Below, one piece after another: positions 9,109 through 18,722 of a stretch of DNA of 64,000 nt (positions within the stretch are counted from its first letter, which is position 1; the number at the start of each line of letters is the position of its first letter). Origin of the DNA: Sphingobacterium faecium (GTDB lineage Bacteria; Bacteroidota; Bacteroidia; Sphingobacteriales; Sphingobacteriaceae). Location: the NCBI RefSeq assembly GCF_003054045.1, contig NZ_QBKH01000004.1:434001-498000 (forward strand), given 5' to 3'. A program made the translations under genes and the position numbers. Under the pieces are notes generated by a model. That model did no database searches. It saw nothing but the letters and a program-made list of their open reading frames with translations, and had not been told where the DNA came from.

Positions 9109-12100
9109 TTAAAACGAATAGCGTAAACCTAACTGAAATTGGTAAGGATTACCAGATGGATTGACCACTCCTGTATTGTTCAAATTGTAATTAAATTGTT
9201 GTTTGACATTATCAAATGCAGGCAAAGCTGGATTTCCATTTGCAGCTTTTACACCCAATGAATATAGCGCTTGATTACCTAAAGATTCATTAACACCCCA
9301 AGTTTTCTTGAATAGATTGGCGACGTTAAACAAATCGGCGGATACTTCCAGTGCATGAGATTGATATAGATTAAACTTTTTCGCAATACGCAAATCGATT
9401 AGTCCATAAAAACCATTAATCCCTCCATTTCGCTGCGCCATAGCACCCTCATATTTTTTAATATAATCCTTTAAACTTTGACTCGCATTTGGATTGTTTA
9501 ACAATGCTTGTAGCCCATCAGCAAGGTTGCTTGGAGTCTTGCTACTATTTGGATCAAAGATATATGCTAGATCATTATCTCCTGCAACAAAATCACCATT
9601 GATATTACCTCCTGCCAGTAAACTGTAACGTGTACCTCCTATACCAGAATAACGAACCCCTACACTAACCCCATAAAATGTAGGCAATGTACCATAAATC
9701 ACGACTTTTTTACGGAATTGATTATTAGAGTAAGTCATATGGCTCAAATCCCGAGGATCATCTTTTACTGCTAAAGATAATGTTGCGGTATTGGCCACAT
9801 TTCCGTTGTATGAAGTATTATCTTTTGCATCATTCCAGGTATAGCTGACCGAAATTGAACCATCCTTATAGTATTGGTAACTGGCATCTAAAACAACTGC
9901 AAATTGATTGACCTTACCTTCAGAATTTAACTCCAGTACACGACCAAATTTATTAGATATACGACCTTGCTTCCAATCAGACTCTCCATTTACGATAGCC
10001 GATACAGGTACAAAGACCCCACGGTTATCTTCATTCTCCAATCTAAAGAATGGATCCTTCACCATGTTGCGATCGACATACATGTAATTGTTTCTTCCCA
10101 AATTCATATAAGCAGAAATTCCTACTTTCAATTTTTCGGTAAAGAAATGTGAATAAGACATATTTGCCTTATATACTACCGGTATTTTAGCATCTGGACC
10201 ATAGGTATTAATGGTTGGAACTTGAAATTGTGCCAAAGTAGGAGTTGAAGAAGGATCTTGACGATATTTCACAAAATCTGGTGTTGGCACATCATTACCA
10301 CGTACATCAACCGTTGCAAAGTGCTTACCGTCAAATGTCAAATTATTGATCGTCATGTAATTATTAATGTCCGAAGCAAATATTCCAGCACCGATACGGA
10401 AGAAGTCTTTATGATTTTCATTTACATCCCATGTCATCTGAAAACGAGGCTGTATCACCAAAGATTTCAATTTATGATCCGTTCTAACCCCAACCTCTTT
10501 CAATAGCTCTTCATTTAAAGGGGAAGTCGGATAATGTCCATAATCAAAACGCAGGCCCGCAACCAAATCAAGACCAGTTGCTAATTTGGATTGTAATTGT
10601 CCGTATGCTCCAGCATTAAATATCTTACCAACAACCGTTGGATCGGCAACTAAAGGTACTTCTCTATAAAAATTATAGGCTTTTTGATCTTGAAAATTTT
10701 GAAGCGCAGTTCTGGAATCACTTGCTCCAAAGTGAAAGCGTCCATTGACTTCGCTACCATATACAGAACTAGCATGCGTATACATCAGATCAACACCAAA
10801 TGTATAATTGATCTTGTCGGTATTATAGTATAGATTGTTAACTAATTGGAAGACATTGTTTTTAAAAGACTCTTGAGCAAAACGGTGTCCTCCTAACTGA
10901 GCTGTTGTTCTTAAATCATTAGTTCCCACTCGACTGACGATATTTTCTACGATCGCTCTTGGGATATTTTGACTAGGCAACTGATCACCAGGACTACTAT
11001 TTTGATACGTATACAAATGCTGTAACTTCAGCTCATTGGTGATGTTTGATGAAACAGAAGTTCTCAATGTCGCTAAGAAGCTATTATCAATATTCTTGTC
11101 GTTACCATATGATTCATAAAGCGTAATCGGTTTATTATCCTGTAACCCCAATTTATTGATATCGCTAGTGAAGTTATTGCGGATGGTCAGTAAATTACTA
11201 TTATTGATCTGCCAGTCAATTCGACCAAACACGGCATCAGAATTTCTTTTTTTATCAAAAGAACCAAACTGAGGGTCGTTGCTCACACCGTATTTTTGTC
11301 TACCGATATTAACAAATTCATTTAAATTTTCAGATGAAATTTTAAAACGTTCCTCGTCCAGAGTAGAAGTAATATCCGCTATAATCAACGGTCTTGCATC
11401 CTTTTGATGATCCCAGGCAACAAAATAATGGAGTTTATCTTTAATAATTGGACCACCCAAGGTAAAACCATACTGATAAGTCGAAAAGTCATTGGTTCTT
11501 TTTTTTCCATCAATCGTATAGGGACTAGATAACCAATCTGCGCGTGAATAGATCCACGCACTTCCTTGTGTTTTATTCGTTCCCTGTTTTGTCACTGCAC
11601 TAACAGTACCGCCCCCAGCTCGACCATAGGTGACATCATATTGGTTGGTCACCACCTTAAATTCACGGACTGCTTCAATAGATATCGAAAACGGAGCTCC
11701 ACTTCTGCTTGTTGTAGAACCTGCCGATGTTGGATTTTTGGCATTCATCCCATCTATGGTAAAGTTGGTTGATGAACCGAGTTGCCCACCGATATTATCA
11801 CCTTTACTCAAAGGCGATAAGTCCATTAAAGAAGTAAAGTTCCTTCCATTGACAGGTAACTTTGCGATATCCTTTGCCGTTACAGAAGTTGCCGCACCCA
11901 AATTTTCAATTTGATTTTTTAAGGTGCTTACACCTCGCAATTCAACCGTCTCTAAAACATTCGATGCATTTTGAATGGGAATATGAACACGGATTAGATC
12001 CCCTTGATTTAAGTTATACCCTTTTCTGATCTGTTCGCCATAACCGATATAGGTCACCTTAATCGTATAGGGACCGCCCAAAGGCAATTCTTTAAAATTA

Positions 12101-12291
12101 TAATCACCATTGGCATTGGTAGATGTTTTTGTTGTAAAACCTGTCGATTCATTGCGAGCCTCGACCGAAGCTCCCTGTACCCCCACTGAATTTTCGTCCG
12201 TAATTTTTCCTGCAAAGCCAGCCTGTGTTGTCTGTGCATATAAACCCGATCCCATTACTGCTAAACATGTGGTTAGTAAAAATTCTTTCAT
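9109..12291 (-). CDS. TonB-dependent outer-membrane receptor, Oar-like
   Basis: A 1060-residue outer-membrane protein with a cleavable signal peptide ending in GLYAQ. Domains in order: a carboxypeptidase-like regulatory beta-sandwich (about residues 24-110, GKITDENSVGVQGASVEA), a TonB plug domain (about 120-240, with VNGRNFTSLMDLSPL and FTIDGMNAKNP) and a long beta-barrel ending in the aromatic C-terminus FQLGLRYSF. This architecture fits Oar-type transporters, which move peptides, proteins or siderophore-like ligands using TonB energy. There is no SusD-like partner next to it, which argues against a canonical glycan SusCD system. It is monocistronic, with a -7 box at 12319-12326 and a strong terminator. 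The substrate is unknown. Confidence 0.92.
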   Translation of the reverse strand: MKEFLLTTCLAVMGSGLYAQTTQAGFAGKITDENSVGVQGASVEARNESTGFTTKTSTNANGDYNFKELPLGGPYTIKVTYIGYGEQIRKGYNLNQGDLIRVHIPIQNASNVLETVELRGVSTLKNQIENLGAATSVTAKDIAKLPVNGRNFTSLMDLSPLSKGDNIGGQLGSSTNFTIDGMNAKNPTSAGSTTSRSGAPFSISIEAVREFKVVTNQYDVTYGRAGGGTVSAVTKQGTNKTQGSAWIYSRADWLSSPYTIDGKKRTNDFSTYQYGFTLGGPIIKDKLHYFVAWDHQKDARPLIIADITSTLDEERFKISSENLNEFVNIGRQKYGVSNDPQFGSFDKKRNSDAVFGRIDWQINNSNLLTIRNNFTSDINKLGLQDNKPITLYESYGNDKNIDNSFLATLRTSVSSNITNELKLQHLYTYQNSSPGDQLPSQNIPRAIVENIVSRVGTNDLRTTAQLGGHRFAQESFKNNVFQLVNNLYYNTDKINYTFGVDLMYTHASSVYGSEVNGRFHFGASDSRTALQNFQDQKAYNFYREVPLVADPTVVGKIFNAGAYGQLQSKLATGLDLVAGLRFDYGHYPTSPLNEELLKEVGVRTDHKLKSLVIQPRFQMTWDVNENHKDFFRIGAGIFASDINNYMTINNLTFDGKHFATVDVRGNDVPTPDFVKYRQDPSSTPTLAQFQVPTINTYGPDAKIPVVYKANMSYSHFFTEKLKVGISAYMNLGRNNYMYVDRNMVKDPFFRLENEDNRGVFVPVSAIVNGESDWKQGRISNKFGRVLELNSEGKVNQFAVVLDASYQYYKDGSISVSYTWNDAKDNTSYNGNVANTATLSLAVKDDPRDLSHMTYSNNQFRKKVVIYGTLPTFYGVSVGVRYSGIGGTRYSLLAGGNINGDFVAGDNDLAYIFDPNSSKTPSNLADGLQALLNNPNASQSLKDYIKKYEGAMAQRNGGINGFYGLIDLRIAKKFNLYQSHALEVSADLFNVANLFKKTWGVNESLGNQALYSLGVKAANGNPALPAFDNVKQQFNYNLNNTGVVNPSGNPYQFQLGLRYSF

Positions 12292-12318
12292 CTAGTATTT
12301 CGTTACATTGTTGTACGG

Positions 12319-12326
12319 CAAAACTA
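12319..12326 (-). promoter_or_regulatory. Candidate -7 box for the TonB receptor gene
   Basis: Read on minus this is TAGTTTTG, fitting TAnnTTTG, 27 bases before the start codon. The -33 region is weak. Confidence 0.5.
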
Positions 12327-12378
12327 ACGACCACCTGTTAACTAGAACTGAACTGTATGTTATCAAATTATAAATGAA

Positions 12379-12403
12379 AAAAGCCAGCATTTAGCTGGCT
12401 TTT
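12379..12403 (-). terminator. bshC terminator
   Basis: Perfect 10-base arms (12379-12388 and 12394-12403) around a 5-base loop, with an A-run on plus that becomes a T-run on minus. It touches the bshC stop codon at 12402. Confidence 0.85.
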
Positions 12404-13991
12404 AATATAATATAGTGAATTTAAAATCCAAAGGATTAAAATGTTTATATAGCTCATCAAATAGGGAATCACCATATTTAACATACAGTAAACCAAAGTT
12501 TTCGGACCTTTCTTGCAGGCCTCCACCTGGGAATAAACGTTCTTTGATATGGTCAATATTTGACAATGCATCTTTATGATTACGCTTTTCAGCACGCATT
12601 AATTTTTTTTCCAAATTATTGATGGCCTTTTTTAAGCGTGCTTTAATCGCTTCTGTACTTGGAGCAAGGCTTGGGTCGATCTTATGTGTGCGGAGTTTAA
12701 TTTTACCGAAGATCGCATTCAGTTCCATCCACTCATCATTTAAATTTAAACGATGCTTGGTCTGTCTACGCACAAATTCCTTTTTAAGCATTTCACTATC
12801 TCGAAAGATACTTTTGAACGTAAGATCTTGTCTAAATATCTTAGAAACGACATTGTCCTCTGTGATCATCGCCGAATTGCGAGGGATAAGAATTGGAAAA
12901 TCAATACCATATTGATCGAAATTAGCTTTTAACTGCATCCAATACACCATCTCGGCACCACCACCGATGTAAGCCAGATTGGGCAATATGATCTCTTGAT
13001 ACATCGGCCGCATCACCACATTGGGACTAAAGCGTTCTGGGTGAAGATCGATCTCTTGCTCTAACTCAGCTCTTGTGAAATACAGATCCTGATGTAGTAC
13101 TTCATATCGACCATCATCATTTAGAACGATACGCTCTCGATACTCATCTGTCAAATAAAAGAAATTGATCTCTCGAGCATGCACCTGTGTCGCAAATCCT
13201 GCTTCCTCTAATTCCTGAGAAGTTTTTTCAATTGCCTTAAAGCTTTTTTCATTTAAAATATCATCGGCAATAATTGGTTTGAAAACAGCTTTAAGTTGCT
13301 CATCATCGGCATCAATGATCACTAATCCAAACTTCTTAAAAAGCTCATGTACCATATATCGGGTAGCATCTGCTAAATTTGTATGTTTAAGATAAGCATC
13401 TTCAATAATACGGGTCAGTTTACAAGAGTTCTCAGAAAGCCCTAAAACACCATTATATTGCTTAACAGCATCAACGATAGAGGCCGTATCCATCCTTCCT
13501 GTAGCCGACACTGCAGGTGTATCCCAAGCGATCTTCTTTCCGGAAAGTTTTGTGTGGTTGATTTCTGCAAAATCATGATCCTCTGTAGCCATCCAATAGA
13601 CAGGAACAAATTCCTTATCCGGAAACTTTACTTTCAGGTCATCTGCCAGACGAATGGCTGTAATGATCTTAAATATAAAATAAAGAGGCCCAGTAAAAAT
13701 ATTAAGTTGATGTCCTGTTGTGATGGTATAAGTATCTTCCAAAAGTAACTTATCAATATGAGCAGAAACTAGAGGGGAGGATGCTAAGAGATCTCCATAC
13801 TGTGCTTTTAGTCGGTCAACTAAAAGTGTACGCGAGAGAAAAGGTTTTTTTTCTTTAATCTGCTTTTCAAAACCAGCAACTGTAGGCCAATTTCCCACAA
13901 AAGGAGTTAAGGCCTGATCCTGATTTAAATAAGCAAGAAGTGTTTTAGAAAAGCTGTTGGTTTCACTATAGTCTATATAAGTTGCTTTCAT
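12402..13991 (-). CDS. bshC: Bacillithiol biosynthesis cysteine-adding enzyme BshC
   Basis: Last enzyme of bacillithiol synthesis: it adds cysteine to glucosaminyl-malate to make the low-molecular-weight thiol. The 529 residues agree with the family. Recognisable parts are the N-terminal SFSKTLLAYL segment, TGHQLNIFTGPLYFIFKI (nucleotide-binding-like HxGH-type region), PVYWMATEDHDFAEINH, and the PNLAYIGGGAEMVYWMQLK segment, with a coiled-coil stretch near the C-terminus. BshA and BshB are not in this window, as is usual in Bacteroidota, where the genes are dispersed. It has its own promoter (14071-14101) and terminator, so it is probably transcribed alone. Confidence 0.95.
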   Translation of the reverse strand: MKATYIDYSETNSFSKTLLAYLNQDQALTPFVGNWPTVAGFEKQIKEKKPFLSRTLLVDRLKAQYGDLLASSPLVSAHIDKLLLEDTYTITTGHQLNIFTGPLYFIFKIITAIRLADDLKVKFPDKEFVPVYWMATEDHDFAEINHTKLSGKKIAWDTPAVSATGRMDTASIVDAVKQYNGVLGLSENSCKLTRIIEDAYLKHTNLADATRYMVHELFKKFGLVIIDADDEQLKAVFKPIIADDILNEKSFKAIEKTSQELEEAGFATQVHAREINFFYLTDEYRERIVLNDDGRYEVLHQDLYFTRAELEQEIDLHPERFSPNVVMRPMYQEIILPNLAYIGGGAEMVYWMQLKANFDQYGIDFPILIPRNSAMITEDNVVSKIFRQDLTFKSIFRDSEMLKKEFVRRQTKHRLNLNDEWMELNAIFGKIKLRTHKIDPSLAPSTEAIKARLKKAINNLEKKLMRAEKRNHKDALSNIDHIKERLFPGGGLQERSENFGLLYVKYGDSLFDELYKHFNPLDFKFTILY

Positions 13992-14070
13992 TCGTAGTTA
14001 CATTTGCACTAAACACAGATTAAGATATATAATTGCTATACAAAGTAAGCAAATTTATTTTCTCTGCGCA

Positions 14071-14101
14071 CAAATGTACTGTTTACGAATAAAAGCAACA
14101 A
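14071..14101 (-). promoter_or_regulatory. bshC promoter (-33 TTG, -7 TACATTTG)
   Basis: Read on minus, TTG (14099-14101) and TACATTTG (14071-14078) are separated by 20 bases, an almost ideal Bacteroidota promoter. It lies in the gap between rimO and bshC, about 80 bases before the bshC start. Confidence 0.7.
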
Positions 14102-14112
14102 TTGGATCGTTA

Positions 14113-15447
14113 TTATTTGACAATAGATCCATATAAATCAAAGTCTTCTGCACGGTCAACTTTTACCTGTACAAAGTCTCCGATACGGGCATAATTTGTT
14201 TTTGCATCAAGCACAACTTCGTTATCGACCTCAGGAGAGTCATATTCCGTTCTTCCGATAAAGTAATCCCCATCAACACGATCGATCAATACCTGATATG
14301 TATTGCCGATTTTCTCTTGATTAATTTCAAAAGATATTCCTTGTTGCACTTCCATGATCGCTTCTACACGCTCTTGTTTCACTTCATCAGGAACATTATC
14401 TTCCAAAGAGTGCGCATGTGTTTTTTCTTCATGCGAATAAGTAAAACATCCCAAGCGATCAAAACGTGTTTCTTCAACCCATTCCAACATCTCTTGAAAA
14501 TCTTGCTCTGTTTCATCAGGATAACCACAGATCAATGTCGTACGTAAGGCGATATTCGGAACTTTATCACGGATTTTATTAACCAGATCAATTTGTTTCT
14601 GCTTACTCGTACCACGACGCATCGAAGTCAGCATACGATCAGAAATATGTTGAAGAGGCATATCCAGATAGTTACAGATATTAGAACGCTCGTTCATCGC
14701 ATCTAGAATATCCATTGGGAATCCAGAAGGATAAGCATATTGCAAACGAATCCAATCGATCCCATCCACATCAGACAAATGACGCATCAAGTCAGAAAGA
14801 TTACGTTTACCATAGATATCCAAACCGTAATAGGTCAAGTCCTGTGCGATCAAAATCAATTCTTTCGTGCCATTAGAAGCTAAAAACTTTGCTTCTTTGA
14901 CTAAGTCATCAATAGATTTAGAAACGTGTTTACCGCGCATTAAAGGAATGGCACAAAACGAACATGGACGATTACAGCCCTCGGCAATTTTAAAGTAAGA
15001 ATAGTGCGAAGGTGTCGTCAACATACGTTCCCCCAACAATTCATGACGATAATCTGCACCAATAGATTTTAACAAATCAGGCAAATCATTTGTACCAAAA
15101 TAGCCATCTACATTTGTGATCTCAGATTGCAATTCGGGCTTATAACGTTCCGAAAGACACCCTGTAACAATCACTTTGTTTATTTTTCCTTCATCTTTCA
15201 ATTCAGAAAATTGCAAGATGGTGTCGATAGACTCTTGTTTGGCATTATCAATGAAACCACAGGTATTGATGACAACGATATCGTTTTCTTGAATATTAGT
15301 AGCCTCATGTACGACTTCAATTTGATTACCTTTTAATTGTCCCATTAAAACTTCACTATCGTGAATATTCTTAGAACAACCTAATGTAACCACATTTACA
15401 CGAGGTTTTGATTTTGGCTCTACAGCCTTGCTATATTTTGTTTTCAT
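14113..15447 (-). CDS. rimO: Ribosomal protein S12 methylthiotransferase RimO
   Basis: Radical-SAM enzyme that adds a methylthio group to the conserved Asp of ribosomal protein S12. Domains: N-terminal UPF0004 domain with cluster Cys24, Cys63 and Cys97; radical-SAM core with the CxxxCxxC motif GCNRPCSFC (Cys158, 162, 165); and a C-terminal TRAM domain (about 375-444). The TLGCSKN motif (rather than the MiaB signature) and the 444-residue length point to RimO rather than MiaB. It lies 14 bases after ftsY on the same strand, so the two are probably cotranscribed. A short basic N-terminal extension precedes the core; the true start could be slightly downstream. Confidence 0.95.
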   Translation of the reverse strand: MKTKYSKAVEPKSKPRVNVVTLGCSKNIHDSEVLMGQLKGNQIEVVHEATNIQENDIVVINTCGFIDNAKQESIDTILQFSELKDEGKINKVIVTGCLSERYKPELQSEITNVDGYFGTNDLPDLLKSIGADYRHELLGERMLTTPSHYSYFKIAEGCNRPCSFCAIPLMRGKHVSKSIDDLVKEAKFLASNGTKELILIAQDLTYYGLDIYGKRNLSDLMRHLSDVDGIDWIRLQYAYPSGFPMDILDAMNERSNICNYLDMPLQHISDRMLTSMRRGTSKQKQIDLVNKIRDKVPNIALRTTLICGYPDETEQDFQEMLEWVEETRFDRLGCFTYSHEEKTHAHSLEDNVPDEVKQERVEAIMEVQQGISFEINQEKIGNTYQVLIDRVDGDYFIGRTEYDSPEVDNEVVLDAKTNYARIGDFVQVKVDRAEDFDLYGSIVK

Positions 15448-15461
15448 ACACTGGATGTGGA

Positions 15462-16424
15462 TTACTTGAACAGCGAATCCACAAACTCTTTTTTGTTAAA
15501 TAACTGTAAATCGCCGATTTTCTCACCGACACCAATATATTTTACAGGTATTTTAAATTGATCGGATATGCCGATAACTACCCCACCTTTTGCGGTACCA
15601 TCCAGCTTCGTCAATGCCAATGCATTGACATCTGTTGCTTGTGTAAATTGGGTACATTGCTCTATGGCATTTTGACCCGTAGAGGCATCCAAAACCAGTA
15701 GAATTTCATGAGGTGCACCAGGAATTACCTTTTGCATCACATTTTTTATTTTCCCCAATTCATTCATCAAGCCTACTTTATTATGAAGACGACCTGCAGT
15801 ATCTATAATACATACATCATCGCCATTAGACACAGCAGATTGAACAGCATCATAAGCGACAGAAGCAGGATCTGAGCCCATTGCTTGTGCAACAACTCGA
15901 ACACCGACACGTTCACCCCAAAGCTTAATTTGCTCAACAGCAGCAGCACGAAAAGTATCTGCAGCTCCTAAAACAACTTTATTTCCTGCCGTTTTTAGTT
16001 GGTGAGCAAGTTTTCCAATGGTAGTTGTTTTACCGACTCCATTGACTCCTACTACCATAATCACGTAAGGCTTATGATTTCCGTATTCAAAATTCTCAAA
16101 ATCTGAACTATTATTTTCTGCTAATAATTCTTGAATCTCTTCTTTCAATAGCGTATTAAGCTCTGATGTAGACACATATTTATCCCGTGCAACACGAGAT
16201 TGAATACGATCGACAATTTTTAAAGTTGTCGTCACACCAACGTCTGAGGTTACCAATATTTCTTCCAAATTATCTAAAACATCATCATCGATAGTTGATT
16301 TACCAACAACTGCTTTTGTAATTTTAGAAAAGAAACCTTCTTTAGTCTTCTCCAAACTTTTATCTAAAGCTTCTTGCGCTTCAGGAGTTTCTTGTTTCTT
16401 CTTGAAAAAATCGAATAATCCCAT
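15462..16424 (-). CDS. ftsY: Signal recognition particle receptor FtsY
   Basis: GTPase that docks the SRP-ribosome complex at the inner membrane for cotranslational insertion. The 320 residues comprise a short N-terminal amphipathic part (MGLFDFFKKK), a helical N domain, and the NG GTPase domain with P-loop GVNGVGKTTT (residues 126-135), DTAGR (G3), and TKLDGTAKGG (G4 and following). The long acidic A domain of E. coli FtsY is absent, as in many Bacteroidota. It follows the ribosomal small-protein cluster, separated by a hairpin at 16519-16546, and precedes rimO closely. Confidence 0.96.
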   Translation of the reverse strand: MGLFDFFKKKQETPEAQEALDKSLEKTKEGFFSKITKAVVGKSTIDDDVLDNLEEILVTSDVGVTTTLKIVDRIQSRVARDKYVSTSELNTLLKEEIQELLAENNSSDFENFEYGNHKPYVIMVVGVNGVGKTTTIGKLAHQLKTAGNKVVLGAADTFRAAAVEQIKLWGERVGVRVVAQAMGSDPASVAYDAVQSAVSNGDDVCIIDTAGRLHNKVGLMNELGKIKNVMQKVIPGAPHEILLVLDASTGQNAIEQCTQFTQATDVNALALTKLDGTAKGGVVIGISDQFKIPVKYIGVGEKIGDLQLFNKKEFVDSLFK

Positions 16425-16518
16425 TTATATATGTTCCGCTTATGAATACGTTATTATTTACCTCTGAACTAGTTTAAATACTGAGTGTCAAAGATAGATA
16501 TTTGAAACCAACAAAAAA

Positions 16519-16546
16519 AGCCCTTTCGGTAGATACCAAAACGGCT
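16519..16546 (-). terminator. Imperfect terminator between DUF4295 and ftsY
   Basis: Arms 16519-16530 and 16535-16546 pair with two mismatches, with an A-run on the plus side that reads as T-run on minus. It probably attenuates transcription from the ribosomal cluster into ftsY. Confidence 0.55.
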
Positions 16547-16591
16547 ATTTTTGAATTCTTTTTAAAGAAAAACTTTAAAAAAGGAAAATTA

Positions 16592-16759
16592 CTAGTTATT
16601 TTTTGCAGCCTGTGCTAAAGTATCTTTAACTTTATCGTTGTGGATCATAGCCTCTTTGAAAGTATAAGCTCCAGTTTTAGCTGATTTAGTTGTAATAATA
16701 ACCTTTGTATATTCTTTACCGCCACCTTTTTGTAACGATGCAACAGATTTCTTTGCCAT
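16592..16759 (-). CDS. DUF4295 family small basic ribosome-associated protein
   Basis: A 55-residue reading frame beginning MAKKSVASLQ and ending AQAAKNN, too short for most ORF cut-offs. It is rich in Lys with a GGGKEYTKV segment, and lies directly after rpmG (47 bases) in the rpmB-rpmG cluster, the standard Bacteroidota position for DUF4295 proteins. From memory, this family has been seen in the Flavobacterium johnsoniae ribosome structure and called bL38; I cannot verify that here. Function inferred: a small large-subunit protein specific to Bacteroidota. Strand, spacing and composition all support a real gene. Confidence 0.88.
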   Translation of the reverse strand: MAKKSVASLQKGGGKEYTKVIITTKSAKTGAYTFKEAMIHNDKVKDTLAQAAKNN

Positions 16760-16806
16760 GGTATTAATATTTTAACTTAGTGCCTATTTAGCAACTAAGA
16801 TGTGAA

Positions 16807-16989
16807 TTACTTAATTTCTTTGTGAACAGTAACTTTTCTCAATACTGGGTTGAATTTTTTCAATTCTAAACGCTCAGTTGTATTTTTCTTGTTCTTAGTA
16901 GTGATGTAACGAGACATTCCCGGAAGACCACTTTCTTTGTGTTCAGTACATTCTAAGATAACTTGTACTCTATTTCCTTTTTTAGCCAT
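16807..16989 (-). CDS. rpmG: 50S ribosomal protein L33 (bL33)
   Basis: Small large-subunit protein, 60 residues. The N-terminal [17 protein letters not shown] and the [19 protein letters not shown] core are characteristic. Only one Cys remains (Cys14), so this is the zinc-free C-minus form rather than the four-Cys zinc-ribbon form. It lies between rpmB and the DUF4295 gene and is surely cotranscribed with both. Confidence 0.96.
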   Translation of the reverse strand: MAKKGNRVQVILECTEHKESGLPGMSRYITTKNKKNTTERLELKKFNPVLRKVTVHKEIK

Positions 16990-17070
16990 TGTTTTACTTT
17001 ATTTTGAATCCTAAAAAATGATAGGATTGAAATTCATGAATGATATTTTATGCAACAGGCGAAAAATCAA

Positions 17071-17304
17071 TTAGATTGATCCTTTTTTAATGAACTTACT
17101 GATAGCAGAAGTGATACCAATTTTGTTAATCGTTTTAATCGCCGAAGTCGAAACTTTTAATGTAATCCAACGATCTTCTTCTGGAATGAAGAAACGTTTT
17201 GTTTGCAAATTTGGGTAAAATTTACGTTTTGTTTTAGCGTTAGAATTAGATACATTATATCCATTCATTGCTGTTTTGCCTGTTAAATCACAAATTCTTG
17301 ACAT
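17071..17304 (-). CDS. rpmB: 50S ribosomal protein L28 (bL28)
   Basis: Large-subunit protein, 77 residues, with the N-terminal MSRICDLTGK signature, the basic KTKRKFYPNLQTKRFFIPEE strand and KVSTSAIKTINKIG at the end. Only Cys5 remains, so it is the zinc-free form. It is the first gene of the rpmB-rpmG-DUF4295 cluster and is transcribed away from the recO side. Confidence 0.97.
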   Translation of the reverse strand: MSRICDLTGKTAMNGYNVSNSNAKTKRKFYPNLQTKRFFIPEEDRWITLKVSTSAIKTINKIGITSAISKFIKKGSI

Positions 17305-17520
17305 GATATTATGTTATTTTGTTGTCTTAATTTAAATATATCTTTTTGCAAAGAGTGTGCAAATATCTATATTTATTTTGTTAAATGCAACAATTTTAAG
17401 GATTTATTTTTAAAAAAATAAATATTCAGGTCTTAGTAATGGCAAAAATAATGTATTTAATTATATTATATTTGCTAAATAAAAGAAAATAGTTTTCAAC
17501 AATTCACATTTGTAAACATT

Positions 17521-17745
17521 ATGAATAAATATCTACGCCGAGGACTATTAGAAATTATACTTGCCATTTTACTCATTCTTTTGGGTTATTACCTCATGCA
17601 GCTAAAAAACAATTGGTATAAGCCTGTCATGATTTTAGGTGTTCTTTCCTTTGGTATTGGATTCCTTCGTATCGTATACAGATTGATCCGAAAAATCGAT
17701 AGAACCAGCCTATTAGAAATGCGAAAAGGAAAAAAGAACAATTAA
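17521..17745 (+). CDS. Small membrane protein
   Basis: A 74-residue protein with two predicted membrane helices (about residues 9-26 and 34-53) and a basic tail (KIDRTSLLEMRKGKKNN). No known domain is recognised. It starts 2 bases before a 2-base gap to recO, so translation of recO may be coupled to it. A weak -7-like CACATTTG (17505-17512) sits just before the start codon. Function unknown. Confidence 0.72.
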   Translation: MNKYLRRGLLEIILAILLILLGYYLMQLKNNWYKPVMILGVLSFGIGFLRIVYRLIRKIDRTSLLEMRKGKKNN

Positions 17746-17747
17746 AT

Positions 17748-18470
17748 ATGCTTCATAAGACAAGAGGAATAGTATTAAAATCGACCAATTATTCTGAAAG
17801 TAGTGTTGTTGCACAAATCTATACCGAACATTTTGGTTTGCAATCGTACCTGGTCAATGGGGCACGCAAACCAAAAGCAAAAATTAGATCTGGCTTTTTA
17901 CAGGCTTTGCATCCCTTAGATATGGTGGTCACTTTTAAAGAAAGCAACAGTCTACATCGCATCAGTGAAGCCCACCAAGTACCTCCTTTAAAAACAATAC
18001 CCTACGACATCGTTAAAAGCTCATTAGCGATGTTCCTCAACGAGGTGCTCTATAAAATATTACGAGAGCAGGCAGGCGATCCCTATCTGTTTGAATATCT
18101 TTACCGAGCGATCCTGTGGCTGGACGAATCCGAAACAAATCTGGCCAACTTTCATTTGGTGTTTTTGATCAACTTGAGTAGATTTTTAGGTTTTTATCCT
18201 GTCGAGTCCACAAAAGATTATCCTTACTTCAATCTCGAAGCTGCCACATTTTCCAATCAACTACCTGAACACCCATATGTACTACAGGAGCCACACACTT
18301 CCCTATTTAGGAAATTGATGGCTACAGAATTCAATTATTCTGAAAATATCAAGATGAGTACAAGAGATCGTCAAATACTTTTAGAAAAAATAATTGATTT
18401 TTACAGATTGCATCTCACCAATTTCAAAGAAATAAAATCACTCTATATCTTAGAAGAAATATTTCATTAG
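17748..18470 (+). CDS. recO: DNA repair protein RecO
   Basis: Recombination mediator that helps load RecA on SSB-coated DNA in the RecFOR pathway and anneals single strands. The 240 residues have the N-terminal OB fold (GIVLKSTNYSESSVVAQIYTE, then GARKPKAKIRSGFLQ) and the alpha-helical C-terminal domain. The four-Cys zinc motif found in many RecO proteins is not visible. It lies 2 bases after a small membrane protein gene. Confidence 0.93.
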   Translation: MLHKTRGIVLKSTNYSESSVVAQIYTEHFGLQSYLVNGARKPKAKIRSGFLQALHPLDMVVTFKESNSLHRISEAHQVPPLKTIPYDIVKSSLAMFLNEVLYKILREQAGDPYLFEYLYRAILWLDESETNLANFHLVFLINLSRFLGFYPVESTKDYPYFNLEAATFSNQLPEHPYVLQEPHTSLFRKLMATEFNYSENIKMSTRDRQILLEKIIDFYRLHLTNFKEIKSLYILEEIFH

Positions 18471-18473
18471 TCA

Positions 18474-18722
18474 TTAAAAAATACCACCGCCTACAAGCAA
18501 GCGAAAGCCGCCTAGTACAATAGCAATCGCACATAGAATAATTCCAGTCTTTGGTTGATTATTAGGCTGTATCGTCACATCATTGTAAGCAATCAAACTG
18601 ACAATCAGACCAACAACGGCGAAAGGTATATTAAGCCAATTTAACCACCCCAAGCAAGGTATAAAAGCAATTAACATCCCAATTAAGGATAGAATACCCA
18701 ATACTAATCCAGCAATTCTCAT
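18474..18722 (-). CDS. Small membrane protein (DUF4190-like)
   Basis: An 82-residue, very hydrophobic protein with two long membrane stretches (about 5-45 and 60-80) and small-residue-rich glycine patterns, resembling DUF4190-type proteins. It overlaps the upstream DUF2752 gene by 4 bases (ATGA), so the two are translationally coupled. Its stop almost touches the recO stop on the other strand. Function unknown; the pair is probably a small membrane module. Confidence 0.7.
   Translation of the reverse strand: MRIAGLVLGILSLIGMLIAFIPCLGWLNWLNIPFAVVGLIVSLIAYNDVTIQPNNQPKTGIILCAIAIVLGGFRLLVGGGIF

Noticed and set aside
12149..12334. Several short frames inside the TonB receptor and other long genes
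   Set aside because: They lie wholly within strongly supported coding genes in another frame and show no independent start or family similarity.
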